A stretch of 64,000 nucleotides of DNA, from positions 248,001 through 312,000 of the forward strand of contig NZ_JAUSXK010000001.1 in the NCBI RefSeq assembly GCF_030815955.1, given 5' to 3'. Below, in pieces: positions 1 through 10,806 of this stretch. The position numbers and the translations under genes are program-made. Origin of the DNA: Microbacterium murale. Lineage in GTDB: Bacteria; Actinomycetota; Actinomycetes; Actinomycetales; Microbacteriaceae. Below the pieces are notes generated by a model that saw only the letters and a list, made by a program, of their open reading frames with translations, was not told where the DNA came from and ran no database searches. Numbering within the stretch: position 1 is the first letter of the stretch; every line of letters begins with the position of its first letter.

Positions 1-1495
<1,495 letters not shown>

Positions 1496-1499
<4 letters not shown>

Positions 1500-2413
1500 G
1501 CCGTCACCCCTGATTCTCCGAGTACCACTTCAGTTCCGATTCCTTCGCTGGTGAAGAGTTCGACGAGCACCGAGTGCGGCACGCGTCCGTCGATGATGGC
1601 CGCGGCATCCACTCCGCCCTCGACCGCGTCGAGGCATGCGCGCATCTTCGGGATCATTCCCGATTCCAACGACGGGAGCATCTCGATGAGCTGTGCGGAC
1701 GTGAGGTGCGAGACGAGCGACTCCCGGTTGGGCCAGTCCGCGTAGAGACCGGGCACGTCGGTGAGGACGACGAGCTTGCGAGCGTTCAACGCGATGGCGA
1801 GGGCGGATGCTGCGGCATCCGCGTTCACATTGAGTGACTGACCGGGGTGATCCAGGTCGGGAGCGATGCTGGAGATCACCGGTATGCGTCCGGCGGCCAG
1901 GTGGTCGAGCACGGCGGTGGGGTCCACCTCGACGACGTCGCCGACGCGTCCGAGGTCGACATTCTCGCCATCGATCACGACGCCGCGCCGGCGACCGCCG
2001 AACAGCCCGGCGTCCTCGCCGCTCAGCCCGGTCGCGATCGGGCCGTGCGAGTTGATCTTGGCGACGAGCTGGGGGTTGACCTGACCGGTGAGCACCATGC
2101 GCACGACGCTGATCGCCTCGGTGTTGGTGACGCGGTAGCCGCCTTTGAACTCGCTGGGGATCGCGAGCCGATCAAGCATGTTCGAGATCTGCGGGCCACC
2201 GCCGTGGACGACGACCGGCTGCACTCCGACGTACCGGAGGTAGGCGATGTCCTGCGCGAACGCCTCCTGCAGCTCGTCCGAGACCATGGCATTGCCGCCG
2301 TATTTGACCACCACGATCTGGTCGCGGAACTTCTTCAGCCACGGCAGCGATCCGATCAGAGTCGTCGCCTTGAGCGCCGCGATGTCAGCGGGCGTGTCCT
2401 GGATGCCCGTCAT
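1496..2413 (-). CDS. argB: Acetylglutamate kinase
   Basis: Phosphorylates N-acetylglutamate with ATP, the second step of arginine synthesis and in actinobacteria usually the arginine-inhibited step. The 305-residue protein shows the amino-acid kinase motifs KYGGNAM (37-43) and HGGGPQI (70-76), and a C-terminal segment with [17 protein letters not shown] that contributes to substrate and nucleotide binding in the family. It overlaps argJ upstream and argD downstream by 4 bases each. The N-terminal extension before residue 30 is compatible with the helix used by arginine-sensitive hexameric forms; sensitivity itself is inference. Confidence 0.96.
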
Positions 2414-3567
2414 GAGGCGTACGCGCTGTTCTCGTGCACGTAATCATGCGTGAGGTCGTTCGTGCGGATGGTCGCCTGGGCCTCGCCCACCTGTAGATCG
2501 ATCAGCAGATCTGTGGCGCGCGGAGTGAGGTCGACTTCTTCCCGCGGCCGGTCGGGGCCGCCCTCGGAGCACACCCGTACGCCGTTCATCCAGACGTCGA
2601 CGTTGTAAGGGTCGAACTGCGCGCTGGTGGTTCCGATCGCCGCCAGAACGCGGCCCCAGTTCGGATCGTTGCCGAAGATGGCGGCCTTGAAGAGGTTGTT
2701 GCGTGCGACCGAGCGCCCGACCTCCACGGCGTCCTGCTCCGAGGCCGCGTTGGTGACACGGATCGTGATGTCATGGCTCGCGCCTTCGGCGTCGCCCTGC
2801 AGCTTGATCGCGAGTTCATCGCTGAGTTCGGTGAGCGCGGCCGCGAACTCGTCGAGGTCGGGCCGGATGCCACTGGCACCGTTGGCGAGGAGCGTCACCT
2901 GGTCGTTGGTCGACATGCAGCCGTCGGAGTCGAGCCGGTCGAAGGTCTGTCCTGTCGCGCGGCGCAGCGCGGTGTCCGCGTCGAGCGCGTCGAGGTCGGC
3001 GTCCGTGGTGATGACGACGAGCATCGTGGCAAGACCTGGCGCCAGCATCCCCGCACCCTTGGCCATACCGCCGATCGTCCAGCCGTCGCGAGTGACGATC
3101 GCTGTCTTCGCGACGGTGTCGGTGGTCATGATCGCCTGCGCGGCCGCATCGCCACCGTCGGCGCTGAGTTCCCCGATCGCCTGCTCCGTTCCAGCGAGCA
3201 CCTTCGAACGGAATTCCTCGTCGCCCGTACCGATCAGGCCGGTCGAGCAGACCAGGATGTCGCCGGCACTGACGTCGAGCAGCTCGGCGGCCTTCTCTGC
3301 GGTCTGGTGCGTGGTCTGGAATCCGAATGCGCCGGTGAAGCAGTTCGCCCCGCCCGAGTTGAGCACGACGGCCTCGACAGTGCGGTCGAGGATGACCTGC
3401 TGCGACCAGATTATGGGATTCGCCTTGGCGCGGTTGCTGGTGAAGACGGCCGCGCCGATCCTGCGCGGGCCACGGTTCACGACGACGGCCACATCAGGCT
3501 TGCCGGTGGACTTGAGGCCCGCTGCGACGCCCGCCGCTTCGAATCCCTGTGGTGCGGTGACGCTCAT
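2410..3567 (-). CDS. argJ: Bifunctional glutamate N-acetyltransferase / ornithine acetyltransferase
   Basis: ArgJ recycles the acetyl group from N-acetylornithine to glutamate. The 385-residue product contains the autoprocessing site of the family in [14 protein letters not shown], where T181 would become the N-terminal nucleophile after self-cleavage between A180 and T181. An open frame continues upstream for 84 codons, but the ATG at 3567 is chosen because it gives the family N-terminus and overlaps the argC stop as ATGA. Whether it is bifunctional or only transfers from acetylornithine cannot be told from sequence; no argA or argE is in the window. Confidence 0.95.
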   Translation of the reverse strand: MSVTAPQGFEAAGVAAGLKSTGKPDVAVVVNRGPRRIGAAVFTSNRAKANPIIWSQQVILDRTVEAVVLNSGGANCFTGAFGFQTTHQTAEKAAELLDVSAGDILVCSTGLIGTGDEEFRSKVLAGTEQAIGELSADGGDAAAQAIMTTDTVAKTAIVTRDGWTIGGMAKGAGMLAPGLATMLVVITTDADLDALDADTALRRATGQTFDRLDSDGCMSTNDQVTLLANGASGIRPDLDEFAAALTELSDELAIKLQGDAEGASHDITIRVTNAASEQDAVEVGRSVARNNLFKAAIFGNDPNWGRVLAAIGTTSAQFDPYNVDVWMNGVRVCSEGGPDRPREEVDLTPRATDLLIDLQVGEAQATIRTNDLTHDYVHENSAYAS

Positions 3568-4607
3568 GGCGCGACTCCGTTCAGTGACAGCGCGCGGTCT
3601 TCGGGAAGCCCGAGCGCGAGGTTCATGGATTGGATGGCTGCGCCCGCGGTGCCCTTGACGAGGTTGTCGACAGCGGTGACGACCGCGACGCGGCCTGCTG
3701 CACGATCGATGGCGAGCCCGATCAGCGCGGTGTTGGCGCCGATGACGTCGGCGGTGCGCGGGAACTGCCCTTCCGGCAGCAGTTGGACGAACGTCTCGTC
3801 GCCGTAGGCGTCCTCCCATGCCGCGCGGATCTCGGCATCCGAAACGCCGTCGGTGATCGGCGCTGTCGAGGTGGCGAGGATGCCGCGTGCCATCGGCACG
3901 AGGACAGGGGTGAAGGAGATGCGCACGTCGTCCGCACCTGCAGCGGACAATGCCTGCTGGATCTCCGGGATGTGCCGATGCGTGCCGCCGACGGCGTACG
4001 GGTTGGCGCTGCCGAGGATCTCACTCGCGAGCAGATTGGTCTTGAGGCTCTTGCCCGCCCCTGAAGGTCCGACTGCGAGCACTGCGACGATGTCACTCGG
4101 GTCGATGACTCCTGCAGCGACGCCGGGGGCGAGGCTGAGGCTCACGGTCGAGGCGTTGCAGCCGGGGGCTGCGATGCGCTTCGCGCTGCGGAGGATCTCA
4201 CGCTGCTTGCTGCCGCCGACGAGAAGCTCGGGGACGCCGTACGCCCATGGCTCGTGGAATGGGCCGCCGTAGAACGCGTCCCACGATTCACGGGAGGTGA
4301 GGCGGTGGTCGGCGCCGGCGTCGATCACGATCGGAACTTCACCCAGAGCATCCGTGTACTGGCCGGACTGGCCGTGCGGGAGCGCGAGGAAGACGATGTC
4401 GTGACCCGCGAGGATCTCGGGGGTCGTGTCCTGCAGGGTGAGGTGCGCGAGCGAGCGCAGGTGCGGCTGGTGCTGGATCAGCGGCTGGCCGGCGTTCGAA
4501 TGCGCTGTGACGGTGCGGATCTCGATGTCCGGGTGACTCGCCAGCAGGCGCAGGATCTCGCCTCCCGCATAGCCGGATGCGCCGGAGACGGCGACGGAAT
4601 ACGTCAT
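3564..4607 (-). CDS. argC: N-acetyl-gamma-glutamyl-phosphate reductase
   Basis: NADPH-dependent reductase making N-acetylglutamate semialdehyde; first gene of the argCJBDF operon. The 347 residues begin with a Rossmann motif ([10 protein letters not shown], 8-17) and carry the catalytic cysteine C150 in APGCNAST, as in the ArgC/Asd family. [15 protein letters not shown] (101-115) is characteristic of ArgC. The upstream strand reads GTTAAGGTAGAACC-ATG: AAGG can be a ribosome site, and TAAGGT could also act as a -10 six bases before a leaderless start, so the 5' end is ambiguous. No convincing ARG box was recognised by eye. Confidence 0.96.
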   Translation of the reverse strand: MTYSVAVSGASGYAGGEILRLLASHPDIEIRTVTAHSNAGQPLIQHQPHLRSLAHLTLQDTTPEILAGHDIVFLALPHGQSGQYTDALGEVPIVIDAGADHRLTSRESWDAFYGGPFHEPWAYGVPELLVGGSKQREILRSAKRIAAPGCNASTVSLSLAPGVAAGVIDPSDIVAVLAVGPSGAGKSLKTNLLASEILGSANPYAVGGTHRHIPEIQQALSAAGADDVRISFTPVLVPMARGILATSTAPITDGVSDAEIRAAWEDAYGDETFVQLLPEGQFPRTADVIGANTALIGLAIDRAAGRVAVVTAVDNLVKGTAGAAIQSMNLALGLPEDRALSLNGVAP

Positions 4608-4754
4608 GGTTCTACCTTAACGGTCTGGGGGGGTATGGGCCGATGGCGGCGACACCGGTGATCGACCCTCTCGTCGACGCATCGACGTTCGGGGAGCACG
4701 GGGTCGCCTAGAGTCGGCGGCCGCCCAGACGGCTGCGGCGTCGGCGCACCACGA

Positions 4755-4775
4755 CGACGCTCGGAGCGAGCGTCG
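4755..4775. other. 9-bp perfect hairpin in argC/epimerase intergenic region
   Basis: CGACGCTCG and CGAGCGTCG flank a GAG loop. It lies about 75 bases downstream of the epimerase stop on the minus strand and 148 bases upstream of argC. No T-run follows on either strand, so it is at best a weak or Rho-assisted terminator. The remaining 4608-4848 interval holds no gene that I can support. Confidence 0.4.
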
Positions 4776-4848
4776 GGGAAGCGGAAACAGCCGAAGGCAT
4801 GTGGCGACAGTAGCGCCGCGGCCGTGCGGTGCGCAAATCGGCAGACCG

Positions 4849-5808
4849 CTACAGCGTCTCGAGCAGCGCCGACTCCTCGTCACGGGTGAGTCCCGCCCGT
4901 CGCTCGCGGTTCACTCCCCTGGCCCGCTCATCCTCGACGATGCGCGCGATCGTCGTCTCCAGCGGCGTCAGGATTCCCCCTGCGGCCCGGTACGCGGCGT
5001 TCGAGCGCGTCATGAAGCCGCCCATGTCCATCGGCAGCCACAGCGGCAGGGATCGATCCCCCGACCAGAACTCGACGCCGCGCGCCTCGAGCCATCCATC
5101 GTCGGCCGTGATGACCTCGCCGTCGTGTGCGGTCGCCGTGCGGAAGGCATCCAGCACGTGGCCGAGGTCGTGCACATCACCGACGGCGTTGACCGTACCG
5201 GAGGAATCGCCGGCCACCAGGAAGGAGACCAGGTCATCGATGTCGATCACCTGCGCCGCTCGCCCCTCGACACTCGGGACGAGCACCGGACCGTCCGCAG
5301 CGCGGTCGAACGCAGCCGCCCAGTATCCGAAGCGATCGCTCGGGTCTCCCGGACCCACGATGAGGCCCGGACGCACGATGCGTGCGCGTTCGCCGAGCGA
5401 GCGGACGACCTCCTCGGAGGCGACCTTGTGCGCGCCGTACTCGTACTCGTCGCCGTCCCTCGCCGGCGCCACGGTCGCTGCCGTCTCATCCGCGCCTGGT
5501 GTCGCCTCGTCGGCGTACACCGACGTCGAGGAGACGTATGTCCAGCGCGCGGCGCGGCCACCCAGCGCTGCCACCGCACCGCGGGCGTGACCAACATGAC
5601 GGGAGACGTCGACGATCTCGTCCCACTCGCCGTGCAGTTCGTCGTACGGATCGGCGTCGTCGCGGTCGGCGCGGACGAGCGCGGCGCCCTTCGGGACAGC
5701 GTGGGTGCCACGCGCGAGGCATGTCACACGTGCGCCGCTGTCGACCCATCTCGTCGCGATGAGGCCGGAGAGCCAGGCGGTTCCACCGAGAACGAGCACA
5801 TTCGTCAT
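4849..5808 (-). CDS. NAD(P)-dependent epimerase/dehydratase (extended SDR family)
   Basis: A 319-residue Rossmann-fold protein. The N-terminal VLVLGGTAWLSG matches the GGTxxxG dinucleotide-binding loop, the SSTSVY segment (93-98) supplies the catalytic serine region, and Y124-GAH-K128 is the SDR YxxxK pair. Length and C-terminal substrate domain fit extended SDRs that act on nucleotide sugars or small carbonyls; the substrate is not predictable. It begins 7 bases after the stop of the thiE-thiD-tenA gene on the same strand, so it may be the last gene of the TPP-controlled thi operon, although no thiamine role is known for it. Confidence 0.85.
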   Translation of the reverse strand: MTNVLVLGGTAWLSGLIATRWVDSGARVTCLARGTHAVPKGAALVRADRDDADPYDELHGEWDEIVDVSRHVGHARGAVAALGGRAARWTYVSSTSVYADEATPGADETAATVAPARDGDEYEYGAHKVASEEVVRSLGERARIVRPGLIVGPGDPSDRFGYWAAAFDRAADGPVLVPSVEGRAAQVIDIDDLVSFLVAGDSSGTVNAVGDVHDLGHVLDAFRTATAHDGEVITADDGWLEARGVEFWSGDRSLPLWLPMDMGGFMTRSNAAYRAAGGILTPLETTIARIVEDERARGVNRERRAGLTRDEESALLETL

Positions 5809-5815
5809 ATGCCCA

Positions 5816-8017
5816 TCACACCATCTTCGCCTCGGGCGCGGCCGACGATCTACTCAGGGCGGATACGCACGACTCGTGTCGGAGCGGTTCAGCGAAGAAC
5901 GCGAGCTCGTGCCGCGCTGATGCCTCGAACGCGCGCAGCATGCGCATCCGGCCTTCCCCATCGGATGCTGCGGCCGCCGACGCCACGTACTCGATCGCCT
6001 GCTGCGTGGCCTCGGCGAACGATTCGTCCGCGTAGGTGCGCAGCCACGACGCGTAGGGGTGGGTCATCGACCGGGCGAAGTCTCCGAAGTGCCCCTCACC
6101 GAGGCGCAGCCCGAGATCGGTGTACAACCAGAAGCACGGAAGCAGAGCAGCGATCAACTGCGCGTAGTCGCCTCCGTATGCCGACGATCTGAGGTGATCG
6201 AGATACGCGGTCGTCGTCGGAGACGGCGTCGCGGAGAAGGTCCCATCGCTCACGCCCTCATCCGGTGTGAGCCACTGCGCATGCAGTTCGAGCTCGCCGA
6301 CGATCGACCCGTGCGCCGAGTTCGCCCAGAAAGCCTGCTCCTTCGCCGTCGGAGCGAGCCGCGCGGCATCTGCGAGCACACGCGCATAACCGCTGAGGTA
6401 CAGGGCGTCCTGCGCGAGGTAGTGGGTGAACGCGCCCCTGTCGAGTGTGCCGTCGGCGAGCGCGCGGACGAACGGGAGCTCGTCGATGTCGGCACGTATC
6501 GCCGATATGTGCTCCCACCATTGCGTCACGACCTCGTCACGGGTCGGTGACGTATCGATGCCGCCTCGTGCGCGCGATCCTGCGAAATGGTCGATCGGCC
6601 CGTGACCACGCCCTACCTGCAGCTCAGCACCGGCGCGCAATGATTCGCGCAGCCATTCCCTCGCCGCGATCACGGCTTGCGGCCACTCCTTCCCCAGCGC
6701 ACGCTGGGTGGCGAGAGCCGAGGACAACGAGCAACCCGTGCCGTGCGTGGCGTCCGTGTCGATCCGCGTGCCGGGAAACTGCTGAACGGTCGCTGTCGTC
6801 GCGTCGACGAAGGCGTCGGGCGACTGGTCCCCGCCGAGGTGGCCGCCCTTGATGAGAACGGCTACGCCGATGTCGGCGGACAGCCGCTCGGCATCCGCGA
6901 TCGCGGCGGGCCAGCTGTCTGCGATCACCGTGTCCGCGAGCACTGCGAGCTCGAGGAGATTCGGGGTGACCAGGTCGGCCCGCCTGAGCAGATCGCGCAG
7001 TGCGTGCTCCGCATCCTCCTCGAGCAGGCGATCCCCGCTCGTCGCGACCATCACCGGATCGACGATGACGATGGGTGGGCGCGCGTCGTCGAGCCATGCG
7101 GTGACGGTGCGGATGACTGCTGCGTCGGCGAGCATCCCGATCTTGACGGCATCGATGTCGATGTCCACCGATAGCGCGTCGAGCTGGGCACGGAGGAAGT
7201 CGGCGGGAGGCACATGCACTGCGCGGACGCCCTGCGTGTTCTGCACGGTGAGGGCCGTGATCGCAGCCATCCCGTATCCGCCGTTCGCGCCGATGGACTT
7301 CAGATCGGCCTGGATTCCTGCACCACCGGACGGGTCGCTTCCGGCGATGCTCAGCACACGGGGAACGGATGCCGCGCCCCTCCAACGACGACGGAACGCA
7401 CGTGCCTCCGTCCGAGGATCGTCCGCGGCGCACAGTGCCGAGACCACCGCGATCCCTGCCGCGCCGGCATCGCGGAGCGCCTCGACGTCGTCGATCCCGA
7501 CGCCGCCGATGGCGACGCAGGGCAATTCGCTGAGCTCCGCGAACGCACGGAACCCTTCGATTCCCAGCGGTGCCGGGTGATCCGGTTTGGTGTCGGTCGG
7601 TCGGATCACTCCCACGCCGAGATGGTCGACGGTTCCCGGCGGCAATGCGCGCACGGCATCGAGGTGCGCTGCGGTGTTCGCGGTGAGTCCGATGATCGCG
7701 TCAGGTCCGAGCAATTCCCTCGCGCGCTCGACTGAGGTGTCGGACTGTCCCAGGTGGACGCCGTCGACGCGAGCGCCGCGCGCGCGGGCTTCGAGCGCCG
7801 CATCCAGCCGGTCATTGACGACGAGCGCTGCGCGTGCGTCGATCACGTCGGACAGCTCGATGAGCTGGTCGACGATCTGCGCGTCGGTCGCGGTCTTGTC
7901 GCGCAGCTGGACGATGCCCACGCCACCAGCGACCGCTTCTCGCACGACGTCGACGACGCCTCGTTCGCCGCACAGCACGGGATCCGTGACGAGATACAGC
8001 GAGAGATCGATACTCAC
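5816..8017 (-). CDS. ThiE-ThiD-TenA triple-domain thiamine synthesis and salvage protein
   Basis: A 733-residue fusion. Residues 1-212 are thiamine-phosphate synthase ([19 protein letters not shown]). Residues 219-480 are hydroxymethylpyrimidine/phosphomethylpyrimidine kinase ([18 protein letters not shown] at about 222-240; [10 protein letters not shown] with the family cysteine). Residues about 492-715 are a TenA/thiaminase II domain (YLAQDALYL with the pyrimidine-binding Asp, and LLPCFWLY with the nucleophile Cys). Together with ThiM the protein would salvage hydroxymethylpyrimidine and thiazole to thiamine phosphate. It starts with GTG overlapping the thiM stop (GTGA) and shares the TPP riboswitch. 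ThiD-TenA and ThiE-ThiD fusions are known; all three in one chain is less common. Confidence 0.93.
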   Translation of the reverse strand: MSIDLSLYLVTDPVLCGERGVVDVVREAVAGGVGIVQLRDKTATDAQIVDQLIELSDVIDARAALVVNDRLDAALEARARGARVDGVHLGQSDTSVERARELLGPDAIIGLTANTAAHLDAVRALPPGTVDHLGVGVIRPTDTKPDHPAPLGIEGFRAFAELSELPCVAIGGVGIDDVEALRDAGAAGIAVVSALCAADDPRTEARAFRRRWRGAASVPRVLSIAGSDPSGGAGIQADLKSIGANGGYGMAAITALTVQNTQGVRAVHVPPADFLRAQLDALSVDIDIDAVKIGMLADAAVIRTVTAWLDDARPPIVIVDPVMVATSGDRLLEEDAEHALRDLLRRADLVTPNLLELAVLADTVIADSWPAAIADAERLSADIGVAVLIKGGHLGGDQSPDAFVDATTATVQQFPGTRIDTDATHGTGCSLSSALATQRALGKEWPQAVIAAREWLRESLRAGAELQVGRGHGPIDHFAGSRARGGIDTSPTRDEVVTQWWEHISAIRADIDELPFVRALADGTLDRGAFTHYLAQDALYLSGYARVLADAARLAPTAKEQAFWANSAHGSIVGELELHAQWLTPDEGVSDGTFSATPSPTTTAYLDHLRSSAYGGDYAQLIAALLPCFWLYTDLGLRLGEGHFGDFARSMTHPYASWLRTYADESFAEATQQAIEYVASAAAASDGEGRMRMLRAFEASARHELAFFAEPLRHESCVSALSRSSAAPEAKMV

Positions 8018-8886
8018 GAGACGTCCATCTCGACGCGTGCGGTCGTCTCGTCTTCGATGCGTGCCGCACTGTCGAGATCAGCAGGCGTCGTGGCTGCCAG
8101 TTCATCAAGGAAAGCGACCGCGAAGCTGCCGGGGCCGGTAGCTCGGGCGGCGGCGCGCTCTGCGGCGATCGTGTAGTACACGGTGGCGGCCGTGACGGCG
8201 GTGAGAGGTGAGAGGTGTATCGAACGCGCCGCGCCGAGGAAGGCGGCCATGACGGCGCCGAGTGCGCAGCCGCCACCCGTGACGCGAGTGAGGAGCTCGT
8301 CGCCGTTGGCGATGCGGAAGACACGCTCTCCGTCTGTGATCAAGTCGATCGGCCCGGAGACCGCGACGACGCTGCCGTAGCGGGTCGCGAGCATGCGCGC
8401 AGCATCTGCGGCGGCGTCCGGAGAATCCGTCGCATCCACGCCGCGTCCACCGGCGCTCATTCCGGCGAGTGCGAGGATCTCTGAGGCGTTTCCTCTGATC
8501 GCTGTCGGACGCTGCTCGACGAGGCGCTGTGCGTGGGCGGTGCGCACCGGCAGAGCGCCAATCGCGACCGGATCGAGCACCCAGGGCGTTGCTGATGCCG
8601 CGGCACCTGCGGCAGCCTCGAGTCCGGCGGCACGCTGCTCCGGGGTGGGCGTGCCGAGATTGATCAGAAGGCCGTTGGCGACTCCGGCGAACAGCTCGGA
8701 TTCGCCGACGATGTCAACCATCGCCGGAGCCGCACCGACGGCGAGCAGCACGTTGGCGGTGAAGCCGGTGACGACGGCGTTGGTGATGCAGTGCGTGAGC
8801 GGCGGCGCCTCGCGCACCGACTTCAGCAATCGCATCGCTTCAGCGACGACGGGCTGGGCGGACGGTGGGTACAGAAGATCGCTCAT
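8014..8886 (-). CDS. thiM: Hydroxyethylthiazole kinase
   Basis: Phosphorylates 4-methyl-5-(2-hydroxyethyl)thiazole for thiamine salvage. The 290-residue protein shows the ribokinase-like ThiM features [19 protein letters not shown] (31-49) and the anion-hole/catalytic [16 protein letters not shown] segment near 204-219. The ATG at 8886 lies only 3 bases after the 3' strand of the TPP riboswitch P1 stem, so its ribosome site is inside the riboswitch. It overlaps the downstream thiE-thiD-tenA gene by 4 bases. Confidence 0.94.
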   Translation of the reverse strand: MSDLLYPPSAQPVVAEAMRLLKSVREAPPLTHCITNAVVTGFTANVLLAVGAAPAMVDIVGESELFAGVANGLLINLGTPTPEQRAAGLEAAAGAAASATPWVLDPVAIGALPVRTAHAQRLVEQRPTAIRGNASEILALAGMSAGGRGVDATDSPDAAADAARMLATRYGSVVAVSGPIDLITDGERVFRIANGDELLTRVTGGGCALGAVMAAFLGAARSIHLSPLTAVTAATVYYTIAAERAAARATGPGSFAVAFLDELAATTPADLDSAARIEDETTARVEMDVS

Positions 8887-8889
8887 GGC

Positions 8890-8965
8890 GACATCCCTTC
8901 GCTAGTACGAACTAGATCAGGTTCGACGGGTGTGTTCTCAGCCGCTCGGCGCGGCACCCCGTGTC
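8890..8965 (-). promoter_or_regulatory. TPP riboswitch (THI element)
   Basis: On the minus strand the conserved blocks appear in order: ACGGGGTGC, GGCTGAGA, ACCCGTCGAACCTGATCT, a short arm, and AGCGAAGGGA. GACA at the 5' end (8962-8965) can pair with TGTC at the 3' end (8890-8893) to form P1. The purine-rich GAAGGGA (8894-8900) serves as the ribosome-binding region for thiM and lies within the aptamer 3' strand, which argues for translational control: TPP binding would hide it. No separate terminator hairpin is present between aptamer and ATG. Confidence 0.95.
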
Positions 8966-8997
8966 ACTGCTCGAAGTCTAGCGATGGTGCGAGAGCG

Positions 8998-9711
8998 TCA
9001 GCTCGGTAAGTCGGCGAGTTGCGGGATCGTCCACGTCGGATCCGGGCGCCAATCGACCCATCTCTGCGCGAACGCCCAGTGCCCGTCACGGAACGCGGCG
9101 ATCGCGGCGTCCGCATGACGGGTGATCTGCTGCGCCTCGTCGACGGAAATGCGGCCCTGTTCGATCGCCGCTTCCAGTTCGTCCTCGTCCTTCAGGCTGA
9201 TGTCGCCGGCGGCATCGATCTCGACGTCGAGCACGTGGTCGGATGAGTGCGTGGCTGCGTGCAGGCGTTGATGCGCGTTCTCGAGGTTCACGTACCAGCC
9301 GGCGAATTCCCAATCGTCCCCGGTGGCCTCGTTCCAGAACAGCCAGACGGACCAGGGCGTGCCGGCGGGCGCGATGCGCAGCACTCCATTTCCCCACCAC
9401 TCCTCCACGATCCGGGTGCGATCGACGAGCCAGCGCTGATCGAGCGGCACGGTTCGGATGCGTTTCCCGTTCGATGCCCCCATCCCCTCCAGGAGGGTGC
9501 CAGGCGTCAGCCACGCCACCAGGCCCCGTTCGTCGTCACGGACGACGCGCATCGGCGCGATGTTGGATGCGTCGCCCTGCTGCCAGCGTGGCTTGCGGGA
9601 GTGCCAGTCGATCTGCGCGCCGGTGCTCAGAAAAGGTGCGACACCGAGCTCGCGGGCACCGGATGGCGCCGTCGCTGCGGTTGCCCGCGGCACGGCAGAC
9701 GCTTCGATCAC
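8998..9711 (-). CDS. DUF402 domain protein
   Basis: About 237 residues; the aromatic-rich WSVWLFWNEATGDDWEFAGWYVNLE segment and the following LDVEID...D block are typical of the DUF402 fold, found in FomD-like nucleotide hydrolases and in many uncharacterised actinobacterial proteins. No catalytic role can be assigned. The start is taken at GTG 9711, which overlaps the cupin stop as GTGA; GTG 9723 (241 residues) is an alternative. It is the third gene of a pdxH-like/cupin/DUF402 set. It ends 33 bases before the TPP aptamer of the next operon, so read-through into thiM is possible. Confidence 0.75.
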   Translation of the reverse strand: MIEASAVPRATAATAPSGARELGVAPFLSTGAQIDWHSRKPRWQQGDASNIAPMRVVRDDERGLVAWLTPGTLLEGMGASNGKRIRTVPLDQRWLVDRTRIVEEWWGNGVLRIAPAGTPWSVWLFWNEATGDDWEFAGWYVNLENAHQRLHAATHSSDHVLDVEIDAAGDISLKDEDELEAAIEQGRISVDEAQQITRHADAAIAAFRDGHWAFAQRWVDWRPDPTWTIPQLADLPS

Positions 9712-10145
9712 GACGCCGGCCACGGCATGGGCCGCTCGGGCGCGCGCGTGCCGTCGTTCGGAAGGTGCGGCAGCTGCTCGCCACCGGCACGGATGCAGAG
9801 CCAGCGCAGCTGCTCGGCGCTGTCCGGGCGTGCACGCCAGGTGCGCCAGACATTCTGTTCGACTCTGACGACCGTGCCAGGGCCGACTTCGACGACCTCG
9901 TCATCCAACCCCATCTGGCCCGTCCCCCCGAGGAAGACGTAGAGCTCTTCGACGTGGCTGTGCGTGTGCCAGTATCCGGCCTCTTCGCCGGGCTCGAGCG
10001 CATTCGCCGTCATACCGATGTACTGCATCTTCAGCTCGTGGTCTACGACCCGTCGACCGTCACGGGAACGCGCCTCGTCGAAGCCACCGAAATGGTCACG
10101 CCACTCGTCCGGCGCACCGATCTGCGTCACCTGATAGCCGCTCAT
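9708..10145 (-). CDS. Cupin-domain protein
   Basis: A 145-residue single-domain cupin. The YWHTHSHVEELYVFLGGTG segment (about 58-76) is cupin motif 1 with metal-ligand histidines and glutamate, and GPGTVVRVEQNVWRTWRA contains motif 2, where the usual second-motif histidine is replaced by asparagine or tryptophan. It may bind a metal or only a small ligand; no substrate can be named. It overlaps the upstream PdxH-like gene by 4 bases and the DUF402 gene downstream, suggesting a shared transcript. Confidence 0.8.
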   Translation of the reverse strand: MSGYQVTQIGAPDEWRDHFGGFDEARSRDGRRVVDHELKMQYIGMTANALEPGEEAGYWHTHSHVEELYVFLGGTGQMGLDDEVVEVGPGTVVRVEQNVWRTWRARPDSAEQLRWLCIRAGGEQLPHLPNDGTRAPERPMPWPAS

Positions 10146-10729
10146 GTCGCAGTGTCTCCGTTCGTATCGCCGCCGGTCACCGTGTGCGACCAGTTCTCAC
10201 CCTCGCGAAAGTACACGATTCGCGTGTGCCGGCGGTCGACGGCGCCGTTCCAGAACTCGATCCTGGTCGGAGCGAGGCGCCACAGAACCCATTCCCCCGG
10301 TGCGATGCCCTCGCGGGCCGAGGCAGAGCGTGCTGCCAGGTCGGCATCGCTCTCCTCAGGAGTCGCTTCCCGCACAGCGCCTCGCACGCGCACGGCTCTG
10401 ACGATCGGCTGCCACCAGAAGTTCAATGCCGCCGAAGGGCGCGCGAGAAGCTGCTCAGCCTTCTGCGACGAACGGTGACCGGCGAACGCCCAGCCGTGGC
10501 TGCTGACGTCCTTCAGGATCAGCGTGCGTGCGTCAGGAACACCGTCGGCATCGACGGTCGCAAGGGTCGCCGCGTGAGGTTCAGGGACGCCGTGGGCCAC
10601 TGCCTCGTGGATCCAGGTCCTGAACAGCGCGGCCGGATCGGCGGGCAGGTCATCGAGAGTGACAGCCAGAGGCACACCCGTGAGTGCAGGCTGCTCACGC
10701 AGCCAGGTGGATACGGATTCTGAAGCCAT
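10142..10729 (-). CDS. Pyridoxamine 5'-phosphate oxidase family protein (PdxH-like)
   Basis: A 195-residue FMN-binding split-barrel protein. HAATLATVDADGVPDARTLILKDV is the FMN/PLP-binding strand pair of PdxH, and the C-terminal WRLAPTRIEFWNGAVDRRHTRIVYF resembles the PdxH dimerisation domain (RLxPxxxEFW...R). It is shorter than the 210-220 residues of classical PdxH and its C-terminus RHTR differs from the usual RLHDR, so a relaxed-specificity oxidase (for example PhzG-like) is possible. Start at ATG 10729 is preferred because GAGG lies 8 bases upstream; ATG 10750 has no ribosome site. Confidence 0.75.
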   Translation of the reverse strand: MASESVSTWLREQPALTGVPLAVTLDDLPADPAALFRTWIHEAVAHGVPEPHAATLATVDADGVPDARTLILKDVSSHGWAFAGHRSSQKAEQLLARPSAALNFWWQPIVRAVRVRGAVREATPEESDADLAARSASAREGIAPGEWVLWRLAPTRIEFWNGAVDRRHTRIVYFREGENWSHTVTGGDTNGDTAT

Positions 10730-10806
10730 GCGCTCATCCTCGCCGGTCATCAGGAGAGACGTCGAAGGACACGCGAGTGAACCCGGCAGCGCGCGCTGAG
10801 CACGGT

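Noticed and set aside
4608..4848. ARG box or extra gene upstream of argC
   Set aside because: No convincing operator by eye; open frames here are short, Arg-rich and unlike neighbours.
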